A stretch of 64,000 bases of DNA, from contig CM049322.1 of assembly GCA_026874595.1 (NCBI GenBank), forward strand, positions 45,503,340 through 45,567,339, given 5' to 3'. The notes beneath the pieces are model-generated. The model saw only the letters and a list, made by a program, of their open reading frames with translations. It was not told the origin of the DNA and did no database searches. This stretch comes from Sipunculus nudus. Its lineage: Eukaryota; Annelida; Sipuncula; Golfingiida; Sipunculidae. A program made the position numbers and the translations under genes. Below, piece after piece: positions 25,564 through 32,627 of the stretch (the first letter of the stretch is position 1; each line of letters opens with the position of its first letter).

Positions 25564-27413
25564 ACAGTGTAACACAGATGAAAAACATATTTATTGTAAA
25601 TTCATTTTAATTGAATATTAAAAAATGGGATTCCATATTTTATGGCTTCCCTTTGTTAATCTAGTTTTGAGTGTTTTATATAACACTTAAAAGATTAACA
25701 TTTTAATCTTATAATATTAAAGTAAAGTTAAACAGGATCAACAAATACATTTGTAAGTAACTAAATGTATTTATTTTTTTCAGGATCTGGTTCAGCTGCG
25801 TGTAAGTTATCTTTCTATTTTTTTATCTTCTTGTCCTGAAGTCTATTGTAATTTATGGACAGAACGTTCCTTTCTACAATTACAAATAATGGTATTACTA
25901 ATAAAATATAGTAAGACTCAGACTAATGATGGAGGTAAAAACTTTAAGGTAATCTTAGTGATAATCCCATAGAAATTTTTTTTATATAGAAAAGATTGTG
26001 TTCATGAGATTTTTTGAAACAAAATAGTTGATATATATTTATTGGCTCAGCTGAATTTAAGTCATGCTGAGCTATAACGATCACCCTTTGTACATCGTCC
26101 GTCCGTCCGTCTGGTCGTCCGTTTGTTTTCAAGGCACAAATCGTGACCTTTAGGTACAGAAAAGTTTAGCTTGGGATCCTTAGAGGTTTTTAAAGTTCTC
26201 TTTGGAGACCAGCATTAAGGTCACGGTGTCCTATATTCTCCGAGTAACTTAGCTTGTCTGAGCATCCCAAAACAATTGAAATTGTATACAAGTGCCACTG
26301 TATCTTGATTATGAATGCATGAATTGCTTGGAATTTTGCCTTAAATATACATCTTTTGGAATTTTAATAGTTTCCTGGAGACTGGTGGCGCGACCTTTAT
26401 ATTTCGCATTTTTACGCAGTTTTCTTTTTCTAAATAGTCCGAAATTTGATACAAAGGCTGCTGTATCTTGTTTATAATCACTGGATTGATCTCCACATGG
26501 GTTATTAGGTTTCCACGACTTTTCTTGCGAAATTGTGTTAAACTTGTGCGAAACCCATGGAAATAGACCCAAAAATGCCTTTAACTAATATAAATGTGTT
26601 TGTTTCCTCAAGGTTTGTCTCACAGATAGGTGGTCTTATTAGAAGGTTGATCATTTAGTCAGAGTTCACTGTACTTGCTTAATTACATAGATGCATCTAG
26701 TAGCATAGCCAATATATACCAACGTTTCATTCAGCTGAGTGTCAAGACCCATGGATCACTTGTATTAAAATATTATCATTATGATGCTGTGGCCTTGAGA
26801 GAGTTTTTCCCTACTTGCGGACATTCGCGTGGGTGCCACGTGGGTTTCTATTACCCTAGCTCTGTTGGACTTTTCGGTGACGCGGATGTAATTATATGCG
26901 TATATCAGTTGCAGGTATTGGGCCTTTGATTAAGAAATGGCTAACAGAGGTTGTAAGGCTATATGGATATAAAAAAAAAGGAACTGGATGACTTACATGT
27001 GAGCAAGAGGCTTACTATGAGCAAAGTATGGCAGAAGATAAACAACATTAAAGCCATAGGATACGATATTAATCCGCCTCGAACCTTGAATCCATAGTAT
27101 TAATGTTTAAACTGACTTTTGGATTAGAAAAAATAACTAAAATTTAAGAAATCATATGATTATACATGCATGCGCTTCTTGGTATAAATTTGTTCCCCAT
27201 GGGGTTCCCACACGGATACCAACCCGCACTGATGGAAAAGCACCCTAAATGTAACCACAGTAACCATATATTGGAGTTATCTCATATTTTGTAATGTATC
27301 AATGGGATCAATAATTGAGTTATTGGTAATATATATTTTCTATTCCAGTGATTTCCGCCTTAGTGACGACTTATTTGATAACAACAACCGCCACCTACTA
27401 TACATTTAAATAA
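1618..27413 (+). CDS. Two-domain lipocalin-like secreted or membrane-anchored protein, left copy (11 exons, 380 aa)
   Basis: The CDS joins 1618-1722, 3778-3893, 11107-11204, 11654-11875, 14956-14982, 16523-16578, 18207-18334, 19669-19760, 20711-20926, 25784-25801 and 27349-27413 (1,143 nt with stop). Every intron is GT-AG and phases run 0,2,1,1,1,0,2,1,1,1 without a break. Residues 1-16 or so form a signal peptide (hydrophobic FLFLIVMV, cleavage likely near AVHS). Domain 1 starts at Cys20 and has GRWY at 38-41; domain 2 starts at Cys193, with GRWY at 211-214 and DTDY at 289-292, matching lipocalin motifs 1 and 2. Cysteines are frequent, as in disulfide-stabilised lipocalins. Residues 354-380 (RSGSAA then a hydrophobic tail) could be a GPI signal. 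Lipocalins bind small hydrophobic ligands; the ligand here is unknown. The start is the Met followed by Ile-Arg, the one shared by both copies. Intron 2 carries an LTR retrotransposon. The family call rests on motifs only. Confidence 0.75.
1723..3777 (+). other. Left intron 1
   Basis: 2,055 bp, against 8,442 bp in the right copy. It holds a CTGT repeat (about 2,270-2,297), an (AT)n tract (about 2,308-2,381) and poly-G. The pair 2,400-2,510 and 2,560-3,460 aligns with two separated blocks of the right intron (about 53,905-54,090 and 46,900-47,810). Confidence 0.6.
3778..3893 (+). CDS. Left gene exon 2: first GRWY motif
   Basis: 116 nt, phase 0 to 2. It opens CIGRWYAVERM, the lipocalin motif-1 signature, and contains the one N-glycosylation sequon of this copy (NVT, residue 70). 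The acceptor is CTTTAAG and the donor GTAAGT. The right exon is the same length with 8 differences by eye. Confidence 0.8.
3928..3976. repeat. (AT)n microsatellite, target of the LTR element
   Basis: An uninterrupted AT dinucleotide run ends exactly at the 5' LTR. The AT pattern resumes after the 3' LTR (10,687-10,697), so the element landed inside the tract. The target duplication is compatible with 4 or 6 bp (ATAT or ATATAT) but cannot be fixed within a repeat. Confidence 0.85.
3977..4707 (+). repeat. 5' LTR
   Basis: 731 bp, beginning TGTTGC and ending GTAACA (short terminal inverted repeat TGTT/AACA). It matches the 3' LTR except for four substitutions. Confidence 0.95.
4207..4213 (+). 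promoter_or_regulatory. TATA box in the 5' LTR
   Basis: TATAAAA lies about 230 bp into the LTR, in a position suited to drive element transcription. It is present unchanged in the 3' LTR, where it could also promote transcription into host intron 2. Confidence 0.5.
4711..4728 (+). other. Candidate primer-binding site
   Basis: TGGCGACCGCGACGAG starts three bases after the LTR end. TGG pairs with a tRNA CCA end, and the following bases resemble the complement of a tRNA-Arg 3' end (GGTCG-CCA type). The tRNA assignment is from memory and is an inference. Confidence 0.5.
4864..9720 (+). CDS. Gag-pol polyprotein of the LTR retrotransposon (1,618 aa)
   Basis: One intact ORF with no stop or frameshift. 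The N-terminus is a Gag-like region with charged coiled-coil sequence (about residues 85-140) and one CCHC zinc knuckle near 389 (CTFCEFKGHTESEC). An aspartic protease DTG motif lies near 472. Integrase follows: a HHCC zinc finger (about 760-800), catalytic Asp near 836, Asp near 894 and Glu about 35 residues later, and a GPY/F-type module (KYSGPYKVVEKK). Only then comes reverse transcriptase, with the catalytic YIDD near 1350, and RNase H (TDASD near 1498, final Asp near 1611). Integrase before RT is the order of Ty1/copia and of the Gmr1-like subgroup of Ty3/gypsy; RT and GPY/F sequence point to the latter. All catalytic residues I looked for are present, so the element may be active. Confidence 0.93.
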   Translation: MGTEFKPNEIIPQLRENRSLLYTLKKNELEIVALHLNIDIIDVYTVEGLRNVLKKSLYGDVESKEESELEEKPIKEPLGATAIDPIELELRKYELKLKYELKAQVETDKLKYEAETEIRRCEIERETQIKLKELQLQNPQNRKVPEPSEFLFRNSTKVPPFNENEVERYFSYFERVATLMAWPKGQWTLLLQSVLVGRAQDVYTALTDEQCRDYDTVKEVILRAYELVPEAYRLKFRNATKRENQTHVEYARDKESAFNRWCQSMKIDQDFEKLKQLILIEEFKRHIRSDIKIFLDEHKVRNVNEAGVLADEFALTHRPSYTSHRRRYGEKREGSKSPKLGRRKGSPYYRGHSGSGKPQSDHGKPQYKSQSDSPAQHKEGQPRTGPKYCTFCEFKGHTESECYRKRYGQSKPKPNALTVTQSMKPVTMPSKLETKGETQSPVHESFQPFVSDGFVQLEGNHARKARVKILRDTGATQSLVLKSVLPFSKESYAGCSVLVQGVHSEFLEVPLHRVKLESDLVSEFVTVGVCSKLPVEGVSLLLGNDLAGDRVKIDPRMTKLPSTDRDTDLLQQEFPGVFPGCVVTRAMSKKASLKPESSVLDLSQTFMAHSNDDVSGLKPVTRVNIKSPVCDPSGTPSPKDSTTNVVQGKQTLNRNLQRSTNGVKSPDQNGHEQLKKDRSVKNVEVSMKTDDLIAKQKKDPDIASLRENALTEEEADKVPTCFTLQNDVLVRKYRPPTVPADETWKTLYQIVVPPEYRPEIFKLAHDHPMAGHLGVRKTKHKILQHFYWPKLKRYVAKYCKTCHVCQMIGKPTHPISPAPLSPIPTTHDAFESVILDCVGPLRKTKHGNEYVLTIMFTATRFPEAIPLRTISAKKIVEALVKFFTTFGLPRTIQTDQGSNFMSNIFAQVMAELGIKHYKSSAYHPESQGALERFHQTLKNMIRAYCLDTGNQWDEGLPFLIFAAREAVQESLGFSPFELVYGHCVRGPLAVLKDTWMENSGQSSLLKYVQEFKEKLSRANEIAQEHLKKAQNKMKVWYDKKTTKREFKPGDKVLVLFPIPGHPLQAKYSGPYKVVEKKSDLNYVIDTPDRRKSQQLCHINMLKEYHDRSAETCQSSPPPTNLVLIKETEKNTEDFLMKKTEHPVKLNNSDILNNLDQKLSHLDFDQLSELKEILLNYDSLFPDVPSRTNVLQHDVDVGDASPIKQAPYRAGPQKLQAIKNEIKYMIENDIIENSSSAWSSPCLLIKKPDMTYRFCTDYRKVNTVTITDTYPLPRVEDCIDRIGSATFISKLDLLKGYWQVPLTERAKQISAFVTPNGLFQYKVMPFGMKNAPACFMRLMNCVLSGLDNCTCYIDDVVVYNHIWEDHKQSLVELFERLKKAGLTVNLAKSDFCRATVTYLEHEVGQGCVKPIASKVSAIVEFPVPTNRKELMRFLGMTGYYRKFCQNFAEVVNPLTDLLKKDRKFHWNKNCQNAFERAKAILQSAPVLQAPNFDKPFSLMTDASDCGVGAVLIQDDDFNISHPVCYYSKKFLPHQKNYSTIEKETLSLLMALQHFEVYLGSTPYDITVYTDHNPITFLHKMKNNNQRLMRWSLALSEFNLVIKHIKGSDNIIADTLSRRH
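9945..9955 (+). other. Polypurine tract
   Basis: AAGGGTGGGGG lies immediately before the 3' LTR, where the plus-strand primer is expected. Confidence 0.75.
9956..10686 (+). repeat. 3' LTR
   Basis: 731 bp, TGTTGC to GTAACA. The four differences from the 5' LTR are single substitutions in the middle part; no indel was seen. Confidence 0.95.
10687..11106 (+). other. Remainder of left intron 2 after the LTR element
   Basis: Non-coding. It aligns with right intron 2 (about 45,700-46,220). Without the retrotransposon the left intron would be about 503 bp, against 614 bp on the right. It ends in a good polypyrimidine tract and CAG at 11,104-11,106. Confidence 0.7.
11107..11204 (+). CDS. Left gene exon 3
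   Basis: 98 nt, phase 2 to 1. It encodes LMLNGKCRETRTRRISLNP and onward, a charged strand segment of domain 1. The donor is GTAAGT. The right copy has the same length and an open frame, but reads NGS where this copy has NGK. Confidence 0.75.
11205..11653 (+). other. Left intron 3
   Basis: 449 bp with an (AT)n run at 11,260-11,279. The right copy is 2,125 bp because of inserted mobile elements. Confidence 0.7.
11654..11875 (+). CDS. Left gene exon 4: core of lipocalin domain 1
   Basis: 222 nt, phase 1 to 1. It encodes VGTMYTPGGSF, then AYFCPSAYMKDGVCSRP and LRDTLCMPSV with several Cys. It aligns with exon 9 of domain 2, but the TDY motif seen there is replaced by GSF here. The donor is A|GTACGT. 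The right copy is about 91% identical, including a 63-nt identical run (11,697-11,759). Confidence 0.8.
12249..12424 (+). mobile_element. Short TIR element (pogo/Tigger-like MITE)
   Basis: About 176 bp. The left end reads CAGTGGAACCCCGTC and the right end, in reverse complement, CACTAGAAC, both followed by CGACC-rich sequence; TA lies just outside the left end. The right arm holds the same element at 42,694-42,877, so the insertion predates the duplication. There is no coding capacity. Confidence 0.55.
14093..14345. repeat. Low-complexity C-rich and GT-rich tract
   Basis: Long C runs (about 14,165-14,205 and 14,321-14,333) flank a GTGTGTGT/G-rich run. The right counterpart (about 42,180-42,225) is much shorter. 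Open frames here on both strands are low-complexity artefacts. Confidence 0.8.
14956..14982 (+). CDS. Left gene exon 5: 27-nt microexon
   Basis: It encodes (N)CLEDQVPN, phase 1 to 1, closing domain 1 with a Cys. The acceptor is CACGCAG and the donor GTAAGT. The right copy is identical in length with almost the same peptide, which makes the call sound despite the small size. Confidence 0.75.
15490..15605 (-). mobile_element. tRNA-derived SINE-like copy
   Basis: On the minus strand, GGGTTCGAGTACC at 15,539-15,551 is a pol III B-box, and GTGGTCTTGACAGC at about 15,580-15,593 serves as an A-box. Related copies lie at about 24,060-24,170 (-) and 41,775-41,865 (+). All share an AGAGCACAG block and a TTCACGG/TTCACAG tail block. 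Confidence 0.5.
16028..16101. repeat. (AT)n microsatellite
   Basis: About 37 AT units. The right counterpart at 41,266-41,298 is much shorter. Confidence 0.9.
16523..16578 (+). CDS. Left gene exon 6: start of lipocalin domain 2
   Basis: 56 nt, phase 1 to 0. It encodes (T)NACHTKFIPYFNTYDKMG, the pre-GRWY segment parallel to Cys20-Arg35 of exon 1. The acceptor is TTACAG and the donor GTAAGA. Confidence 0.75.
16579..18206 (+). other. Left intron 6
   Basis: 1,628 bp, against 1,044 bp on the right. It ends in an AT-rich tract (18,148-18,203) that runs straight into the exon 7 acceptor. Confidence 0.6.
18148..18203. repeat. Interrupted (AT)n tract abutting the exon 7 acceptor
   Basis: TATATA runs with a few AAA/ATT breaks fill the place where a polypyrimidine tract would normally be. 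The same arrangement is found at 39,563-39,637 in the right arm. Confidence 0.85.
18207..18334 (+). CDS. Left gene exon 7: second GRWY motif
   Basis: 128 nt, phase 0 to 2. It encodes VLGRWYLRVTYLPDG, then NLLGMTADIKRV. It has the same phases as exon 2 (0 to 2), supporting the domain duplication. The donor is GTGAGT. Confidence 0.8.
18335..19668 (+). other. Left intron 7
   Basis: 1,334 bp, similar to the right (1,439 bp). It contains a long (AT)n tract at 18,912-19,000, matched in place by 38,807-38,881. Nothing else was recognised. Confidence 0.65.
18912..19000. repeat. (AT)n microsatellite
   Basis: About 40 AT units with one phase break. The right arm has an (AT)n tract at the equivalent site. 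Confidence 0.9.
19669..19760 (+). CDS. Left gene exon 8
   Basis: 92 nt, phase 2 to 1. It encodes (A)QGQKCQQQGPVALDTWETKG. It parallels exon 3 of domain 1 (also phase 2 to 1, also with a single Cys). The acceptor is TTTCAG and the donor GTATCA, a weak site conserved as GTATCC on the right. Confidence 0.72.
19761..20710 (+). other. Left intron 8
   Basis: 950 bp, AT-rich, against 709 bp on the right. No repeat family or RNA gene was recognised. It ends with TTGTTTTCAG. Confidence 0.65.
20711..20926 (+). CDS. Left gene exon 9: core of lipocalin domain 2
   Basis: 216 nt, phase 1 to 1. It encodes IFDTDYTNYIIVWYC, the lipocalin motif 2 (TDY followed by a strand), then CENPRVTLWSRAPVVSP and KYLC. 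This is the strongest lipocalin evidence in the gene. The donor GTGAGT is followed by a 14-base G run. Confidence 0.85.
21546..21725 (+). mobile_element. Short TIR element with TA flanks (pogo-like MITE)
   Basis: 180 bp, starting CAGTGTTACCTCG and ending, in reverse complement, CAGTGGAACATGT, with TA on both sides. The diverged counterpart is at about 36,240-36,412. It carries repeated GGTGGTCTTA/TAATAAGAC words. No ORF. Confidence 0.55.
22311..22430. repeat. Short inverted-repeat unit (possible MITE)
   Basis: CGCCATCTTGTGTTC near 22,312 and its near-perfect reverse complement GAACACTAGATGGCG near 22,411 enclose about 85 bp. The same pair occurs at about 35,592-35,698 in the right arm. Confidence 0.45.
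22409..22630 (+). pseudogene. Intronic ORF remnant shared with the right arm
   Basis: The frame encoding ISDFILSDCPNV then GKVLRTLLKR aligns with a longer open frame at 35,367-35,597 (-). Relative to that copy, the left sequence has a one-base shift near 22,440 that separates it from the shared MAWRNN start. The family is not recognised. It may be part of an old repeat rather than a gene. Confidence 0.25.
22916..23082. repeat. Two (AT)n tracts
   Basis: AT runs at 22,916-22,960 and 23,003-23,082 are separated by about 40 bp of ordinary sequence. They lie in a block specific to the left arm. Confidence 0.9.
23211..23285. repeat. (AT)n microsatellite
   Basis: About 37 uninterrupted AT units, within the left-only block of intron 9. 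Confidence 0.9.
24060..24170 (-). mobile_element. tRNA-derived SINE-like copy
   Basis: On the minus strand TAGTTCGAGTATT (24,110-24,122) is a diverged B-box, preceded by CCCAGAGCACAGTTGC and followed by GCCATGAATTTTTTCACAGC, the same order of blocks as the copy near 15,550. Confidence 0.45.
25479..25561. repeat. (AT)n microsatellite
   Basis: About 40 AT units with one G interruption. The right counterpart is the (CT)n(AT)n compound tract at 34,893-34,980. Confidence 0.9.
25784..25801 (+). CDS. Left gene exon 10: 18-nt microexon
   Basis: It encodes (R)SGSAA, phase 1 to 1. The acceptor is TTTTTTTCAG and the donor GTAAGT. The right arm has an 18-nt exon encoding (R)NGSAA in the same place, with canonical sites. 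The small residues suit a GPI attachment site. Confidence 0.65.
25802..27348 (+). other. Left intron 10
   Basis: 1,547 bp, against 1,603 bp on the right. About 26,030-26,720 is a diverged dispersed repeat with GCTCAGCTGA near its edge, GTCCGTCCGTCCGTC and a GTTCACTGTA end. The same block lies at about 33,600-34,440 in the right arm. Confidence 0.55.
27349..27413 (+). CDS. Left gene exon 11: terminal coding exon
   Basis: It starts after TATTCCAG in phase 1 and encodes LISALVTTYLITTT and onward, ending TYYTFK and TAA. It is a moderately hydrophobic 21-residue tail. The right copy is two residues longer and also open, ending at the equivalent stop. Confidence 0.7.
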
Positions 27414-27414
27414 A
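27409..27414 (+). terminator. AATAAA poly(A) signal overlapping the stop codon
   Basis: AATAAA spans the TAA stop. The right copy has the same arrangement (TTTATT at 32,967-32,972 on the + strand). This implies a very short 3' UTR if it is used. Confidence 0.5.
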
Positions 27415-28941
27415 CAACAAACGTTCTTGGTGACACAAGATCGCACGCAAAAATTGGAGTTAAAACGCAAAACATGTAAAAAAATAAATAATATAATGAA
27501 CTGAGATTTCAAGGGTTTTCACGAATTAGAATTTCAGTTGGAGAAAAATATATAGTTATTACGAAGGCGCTTCAAAGAAGTAAATAATAATAACAATAGT
27601 TATAATGATAATAATAATAATAATACTTTCCTGGAAAACTGTTATAAAATGTTATGTAACATGATGATAGATAATAAAGTTTGTTGCTCATGGAGATTTG
27701 TAATATGATTTAATCGAGCACTAGAGAGAGAGAGGGAGAGACAGAAAGAGATAGAGAGAAAGAGAGAGAGAGAGAGAGAGATCCAATGAGGCAATAATTT
27801 TTGGTCAGGTTAAACATAGTTGAAGAAACTACAACTAAAGAGAATGATTTAAGTTCACAATGGCAGCTTGCTTATTTTTGACAGACGACAGAGACATCTG
27901 TCGGCTGCTTTTGACATCTTTCGCTACACTATTCTAATGGAAAGATTGAGAGGAGAATTGGTATCAGAGGAAAAGCACTGAAAAAGATCAGGAAATATAT
28001 ATCCGAAATTACTTAACCTGTCACCATTGGCAACCATTTCTCAAAGCAAAAAGAAATGAACAATGTAACACGCCAGGGATCAATTGACGCACTGATGCCA
28101 TTCATCGGTAAACGAACATTTCAGACAGGGGAGTTTCGGACTCGGACGTTCCGGATTAGACCGATTCGGACAGGCCTGTTTGCTTGTGAGAACCTTTAGT
28201 TAAGATCAGTTTTATGGCGTGGAGTACACATGGATTGGTAACAGTTATGAACAATTGATTAAACACCTTAAAATAACAATGTTAAAACCTTTCTTGAACT
28301 TAAACATTTTCAATTTATGGCAAATTGATTTATTAAGTTAGTATTATTAAGATAGTTCACAGCTGTTTAATAACCCTCAGCAGTTGAGAGGAGGTAGATA
28401 ATAAACCTGTTAAAAATAGAAGATATTCCTTTTTTGCACAACATTAATTAAAAACACTGTTTTGTAAAACGTGTTTAGACAATTTAGAAAATTAACTCAC
28501 CCTATTACCATTTCACTGTTGCTTGATGCCGCGGGTGGATTTATTTACCCTTTTTATTCGTCAAGGCAGAATTCCCTGAACTTTGCAAGGTTACCAGAAA
28601 ACTACAAAAAGTGCTTCAATTTGTATACTGCTTTATGTGCTAAACACAAAACGTAGGCTTTCTCCATTCTCCATACCTTTAAGATTTTTAAAAGGTATGT
28701 GCGCTATGGCTCATTAATTTACATTAATTAACCATGGTATTATTTACAAAATTAAATTGATTCACGAAATGCCTGTGACATATCTGTGTGCCAACACGCG
28801 TCACTCGACGACCCACTACACTTACAAGCTTTCATATTGCCTTATTACTATCCGGATAGTTATTGCCTCGATCCCGCTTTCAGCTTTGCCCTCCACGTTT
28901 GGAGGGGCGTCAATATGGGGACGGGGCCGGGGGGGGGGGGA
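27415..28941 (+). other. 3' flank of the left gene copy
   Basis: Non-coding, alignable with 30,990-32,966. It holds a GA-rich tract (27,724-27,781) and a GGACTCGGACGTTCCGG-like block near 28,140-28,180 that is conserved in the other arm. It ends at a G run near 28,930, where homology is lost. Confidence 0.6.
27724..27781. repeat. (GA)n-rich microsatellite
   Basis: GAGA runs with a few interruptions; the positional counterpart is the pure CT run at 32,579-32,626. Confidence 0.85.
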
Positions 28942-30772
28942 GGGTTGGTGGTGGTAAATCCATTCCCCACATTTTGACTAAGTGGATGGTCAATGTTATC
29001 CCCCGCTAATCAGAAGATAATATTTAAAATGTTGCAAAGGAAATATGATAATATTTTGAATAATAGAAAATAGATTTGGTTCAATTGTTAGTTTAATATG
29101 AAATATTTAAGCTATACATGGTTCAGAAATAACTTACACTGAAAAAATAAAACCTTATTTTCTGGAAAATTACTGTCATGTTTTACCATAAGCAGATAAT
29201 CAAAAAAGAAAACGATATATAACCAAACATGGACGTTCAAATGTTGTAAAATAATAAATCTTGATTAACAGGTGTATAAACCCTTAAACTTCCTTAAATG
29301 AACTAAGTGACTTTCTCAAAATTTGGGCTGAGCTCGCTTCTAGGAAATAACCTCACAGGTAAAAAGAAAGAAAATAAAGGAAGTTAAGTCACTTTTAAGG
29401 CTGTTATAAAGTCCCTGTCTTATAAATAAGTGATTTGTTAGGTGAAATTATTATTTTGTGAAGGGAGACTGCATATTTCTTTGTTTGTAAAGGCGTTACT
29501 CTTTCACTTTTTTTAAATAAAAAGATGATATTCCAGGAAAAGTTACGGTAGAAATGAGAAGTATAGACAAAATAATAGCCCCTAAAATTTTTACATACTA
29601 AGTCTAGTTCATGGGGATCAGTGAAATATACCATCCTGGAGGATGTGTGGTTTTCGGTACAATTTAACCTTATGTCGGTTGTGGTCACCTACGTTATTTA
29701 TGGCAGAACACCTTATTTTGCCGCTATAGTTGTAATCTGCTCCCTATAAAGATGAAGTGAAAAGACCTTCCGCTATTGAAAAGCAAAAACACAACAATAG
29801 TTAATGGGGTATACTCACGCTTTTTATAAAAAAAAACATAGAGATATAATTATGCTTTTATCAGCGTATTTTGAAACCGTTTCACATGTTTATTCATTAC
29901 TCTCACGCTATTGCCTTTCTTTTTGAAGTAATATTCTTTTTAACTTTTAAAACGTTTCGATTAACTATGATCAAAGCGGTTAAAAGATTTGCCAGGCAGG
30001 ATGATGCACTGAAGAAAGGGGGAATACGTACAATATATAAATTTATAAATACATATAATATACAAATATATATGTGTGTGTGTGAGAGAGTTTGTGTAGG
30101 AAAAGGTGTTTTTTTCAATTGGACTGAGCTTTGTTTACCACTCTCATAAAGCAGCTCTTTGTCTCTTCTGTATCTGTGACCTACTGGAAATAGGAATAAT
30201 AATAAGTCTAGTCGCATTCCAATCGAAATGTGCTCACCTATTTCCGTTTTGGCCCTCGCATTGTCCATTTCGGTCGCTCATCATGCATGTCCGTTTTGCT
30301 CCCTTTGATATCGTTATATGACAATGTGTCATATGGTGGGTCAACTTTAAGTGGAGGGACATAGCCCAGAAAATATTGATCTGCGGATTCGGTACTCCTA
30401 TATGTCGGGGATTATTGATTTGTTCACAGAGTCTTTTAAACAGTATTTTTTCAATGTGTAACCTGTTTGTGGTCTGCAAACTAGGGAAAGGTGACTTAGC
30501 GCACCCACCTGCGGATGAGACGCTTGCAGACACATTGACTGCACACAACACAGCCCTTTATTTCGACTGAGCTGGACTAATTTTTTTTAAAAGTCCACCC
30601 GCAGTGAATGCTGCAGATATGTATTTTTTAAATATATGCGTACGTGCAGTTGCGCCAATTTGTCTTCAGGGATAGGGCGGGGGGGGGGGGGACACGTTAC
30701 CACAAACACACACTCATATTAATATATATGTATATGTATATACCTTTTTTTTGCGTTTGTATAGCAAATTTG

Positions 30773-30822
<50 letters not shown>

Positions 30823-30989
30823 TTACTTAATCATATTTGAAAGATTTTACAATTAAATATACGGTTTTAGAAAATATTTTATTAATTGTAAGTTAAATTC
30901 TAAACCAGGTTTAACTTGACATAGTAAACTCATAAATGGAACCAAGGTCTATTTTCTATAATTCTGATTATTAACATATTTCAACATAT
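28942..30989. other. Spacer between the inverted arms
   Basis: About 2 kb with no inverted match that I could find. It holds an (AT)n tract (30,775-30,818), a short GT/GA run near 30,070-30,090 and a G run near 30,680. Open frames at 29,404-29,688 and 29,903-30,268 (-) show no recognisable motif and have no second copy, so I do not call genes here. Confidence 0.6.
30775..30818. repeat. (AT)n microsatellite
   Basis: About 22 AT units in the spacer. Confidence 0.85.
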
Positions 30990-32576
30990 AACCCCCCCCC
31001 CCCCCCCTTATTGACGCCCCTGCGGACGTGAAGGGGTAACTGAAAGCAGGATAGAGGCTCAATCTATCCGGATAGTAAGAAGGCAATAAGTAAGCTCGTA
31101 AGTGTGATGGGTCGTCTAGAAACGCGTGATGAAAGGACATTGATATGTCACAGACATTTCGTGAATCAAATTTATTTTGTAAATGAAGACCATTGATAAT
31201 TTATGAAAATTAATGAACTCCAGCTCAAGTTCCTTTTTAAAAATGTTAAAAGATATGGAGAATAGAGAACGTCCTAAATTTGGTGTTGAGCACATATAGC
31301 AGTACACGAATTGAACAGATTTTTATGTTTAATGGTAAGCTTTCAATATTTCAGGAATCCTGCCTCGACCAGGAAAATATGATAAACTAATCCGCCCGCT
31401 CGCGGATTCCATAGTCCATAGAACAATATTTTTTCCTGTGGCCTAATTAAGTGTTGCCTGCAGACGATGGAAGCAGAAAGAAAGAAAAAATTCGACCGCA
31501 TATATATTCTAGTTGTTTAAGCAATAATTTGCCTTTGTGTGAAATAATTGTGGCCTGCAGATATCTGATCACCAAATTTTATGATATTCTGAATAATTTA
31601 ATTGATGCCACGGCATAAAATATTAATTTTAAAAAGAAAAAAACCTATAAAAAACTAAGTATTTTATTTTGGCAAATCTAAACCAGTTTCCTAAAGAAAA
31701 ATATACTTAAACAGATTCACATCTTTAATGCATATTTGTGCAGTATCATTGTTATCGTTCATTTTTTATTTGTGTTATGATTGGGACCTGAAAATGACAA
31801 ATTAACATTTAAGATCGAAATTTTATACATACATGTACTTAAAATATTTTACTTTGTACGGCTATCAACCAACAATGAATTGGTAGTGTTGTGTACGCTT
31901 TTCTAATTTTTTTTTCAAACGCTATTAAAACAGGTTTGTTATTAATGTTGTGCAAAAGGTAATATATTCTAATATAACAGGTTCATTATCTACCTTCTCT
32001 AATCTCCTTAAGGTTATTAAACAACTGTCATAAATACATAAAACACTAAGTTAATAAATTAGCCATTAATTTATACATTTCAAGGTCGAAGAAGTGTATT
32101 AAAATCGTTATTTTGAGATGTATAACTAATTGTTCATCTCTGTTATCAATCGTGATTTTACACCCCATATGACTGATCACGACTAAAATTCTCACAAGCA
32201 AACAGGCCTGTCCGAATCATTCTAGTCCGGAACGTCCGATACCGAAACGCCCCTGTCGGAAATGTCCGCCTACCGATGAAGAGCGTCAGTGCGGCAATTG
32301 ATCCCTGGGGTGTTCCATAGTTTAAATGCATTTGCTTTGAGAAATAGTTGCTAATGGTGACCGGTCAGGTAATTCTGGGCAGATGTGATCTTATCTATTT
32401 TAGTGCTTTTCCGCTGATACCACATCTCCTCTCAATCTTGCCACTGAAATAGTGTGGTGAGACAGATGTGGCTGTCAGGAACCAGCAGGGTGCCTTTGTG
32501 AACTTAATATGAAGCTCTGTAGTCGTAGTTTCTTAAACTTTGTTTCACCTGTCAAACATTATTACGTTCTTGGATC

Positions 32577-32627
<51 letters not shown>

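Larger units (their letters stand above)
20927..25783 (+). other. Left intron 9
   Basis: 4,857 bp, against 2,319 bp on the right. It contains a G run at 20,945-20,958, a TA-flanked mini-transposon (21,546-21,725), a short inverted-repeat unit (22,311-22,430), long (AT)n tracts (22,916-23,082, 23,211-23,285 and 25,479-25,561), poly-C at 23,749-23,761 and a SINE-like copy. About 22,715-25,170 has no counterpart on the right. Confidence 0.6.
1..28941 (+). repeat. Left arm of a large inverted duplication
   Basis: This arm can be followed, block by block and in reverse complement, against about 30,990-57,990. Anchors include the first 80 bases (against 57,920-57,990), all 11 exons of a lipocalin-like gene, a TA-flanked mini-transposon (12,249-12,424 against 42,694-42,877), a GA tract (27,724-27,781 against the CT tract at 32,579-32,626) and the final 200 bases before a poly-G run. 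Exons are about 91-93% identical by eye where compared; introns are more diverged and full of indels. Homology is already visible at about base 15, so the arm may extend left of the window. Confidence 0.9.

Noticed and set aside
29404-30268. Open frames in the spacer (94 and 121 codons, minus strand)
   Set aside because: No motif, no splice support and AT-rich composition; length is within chance expectation.
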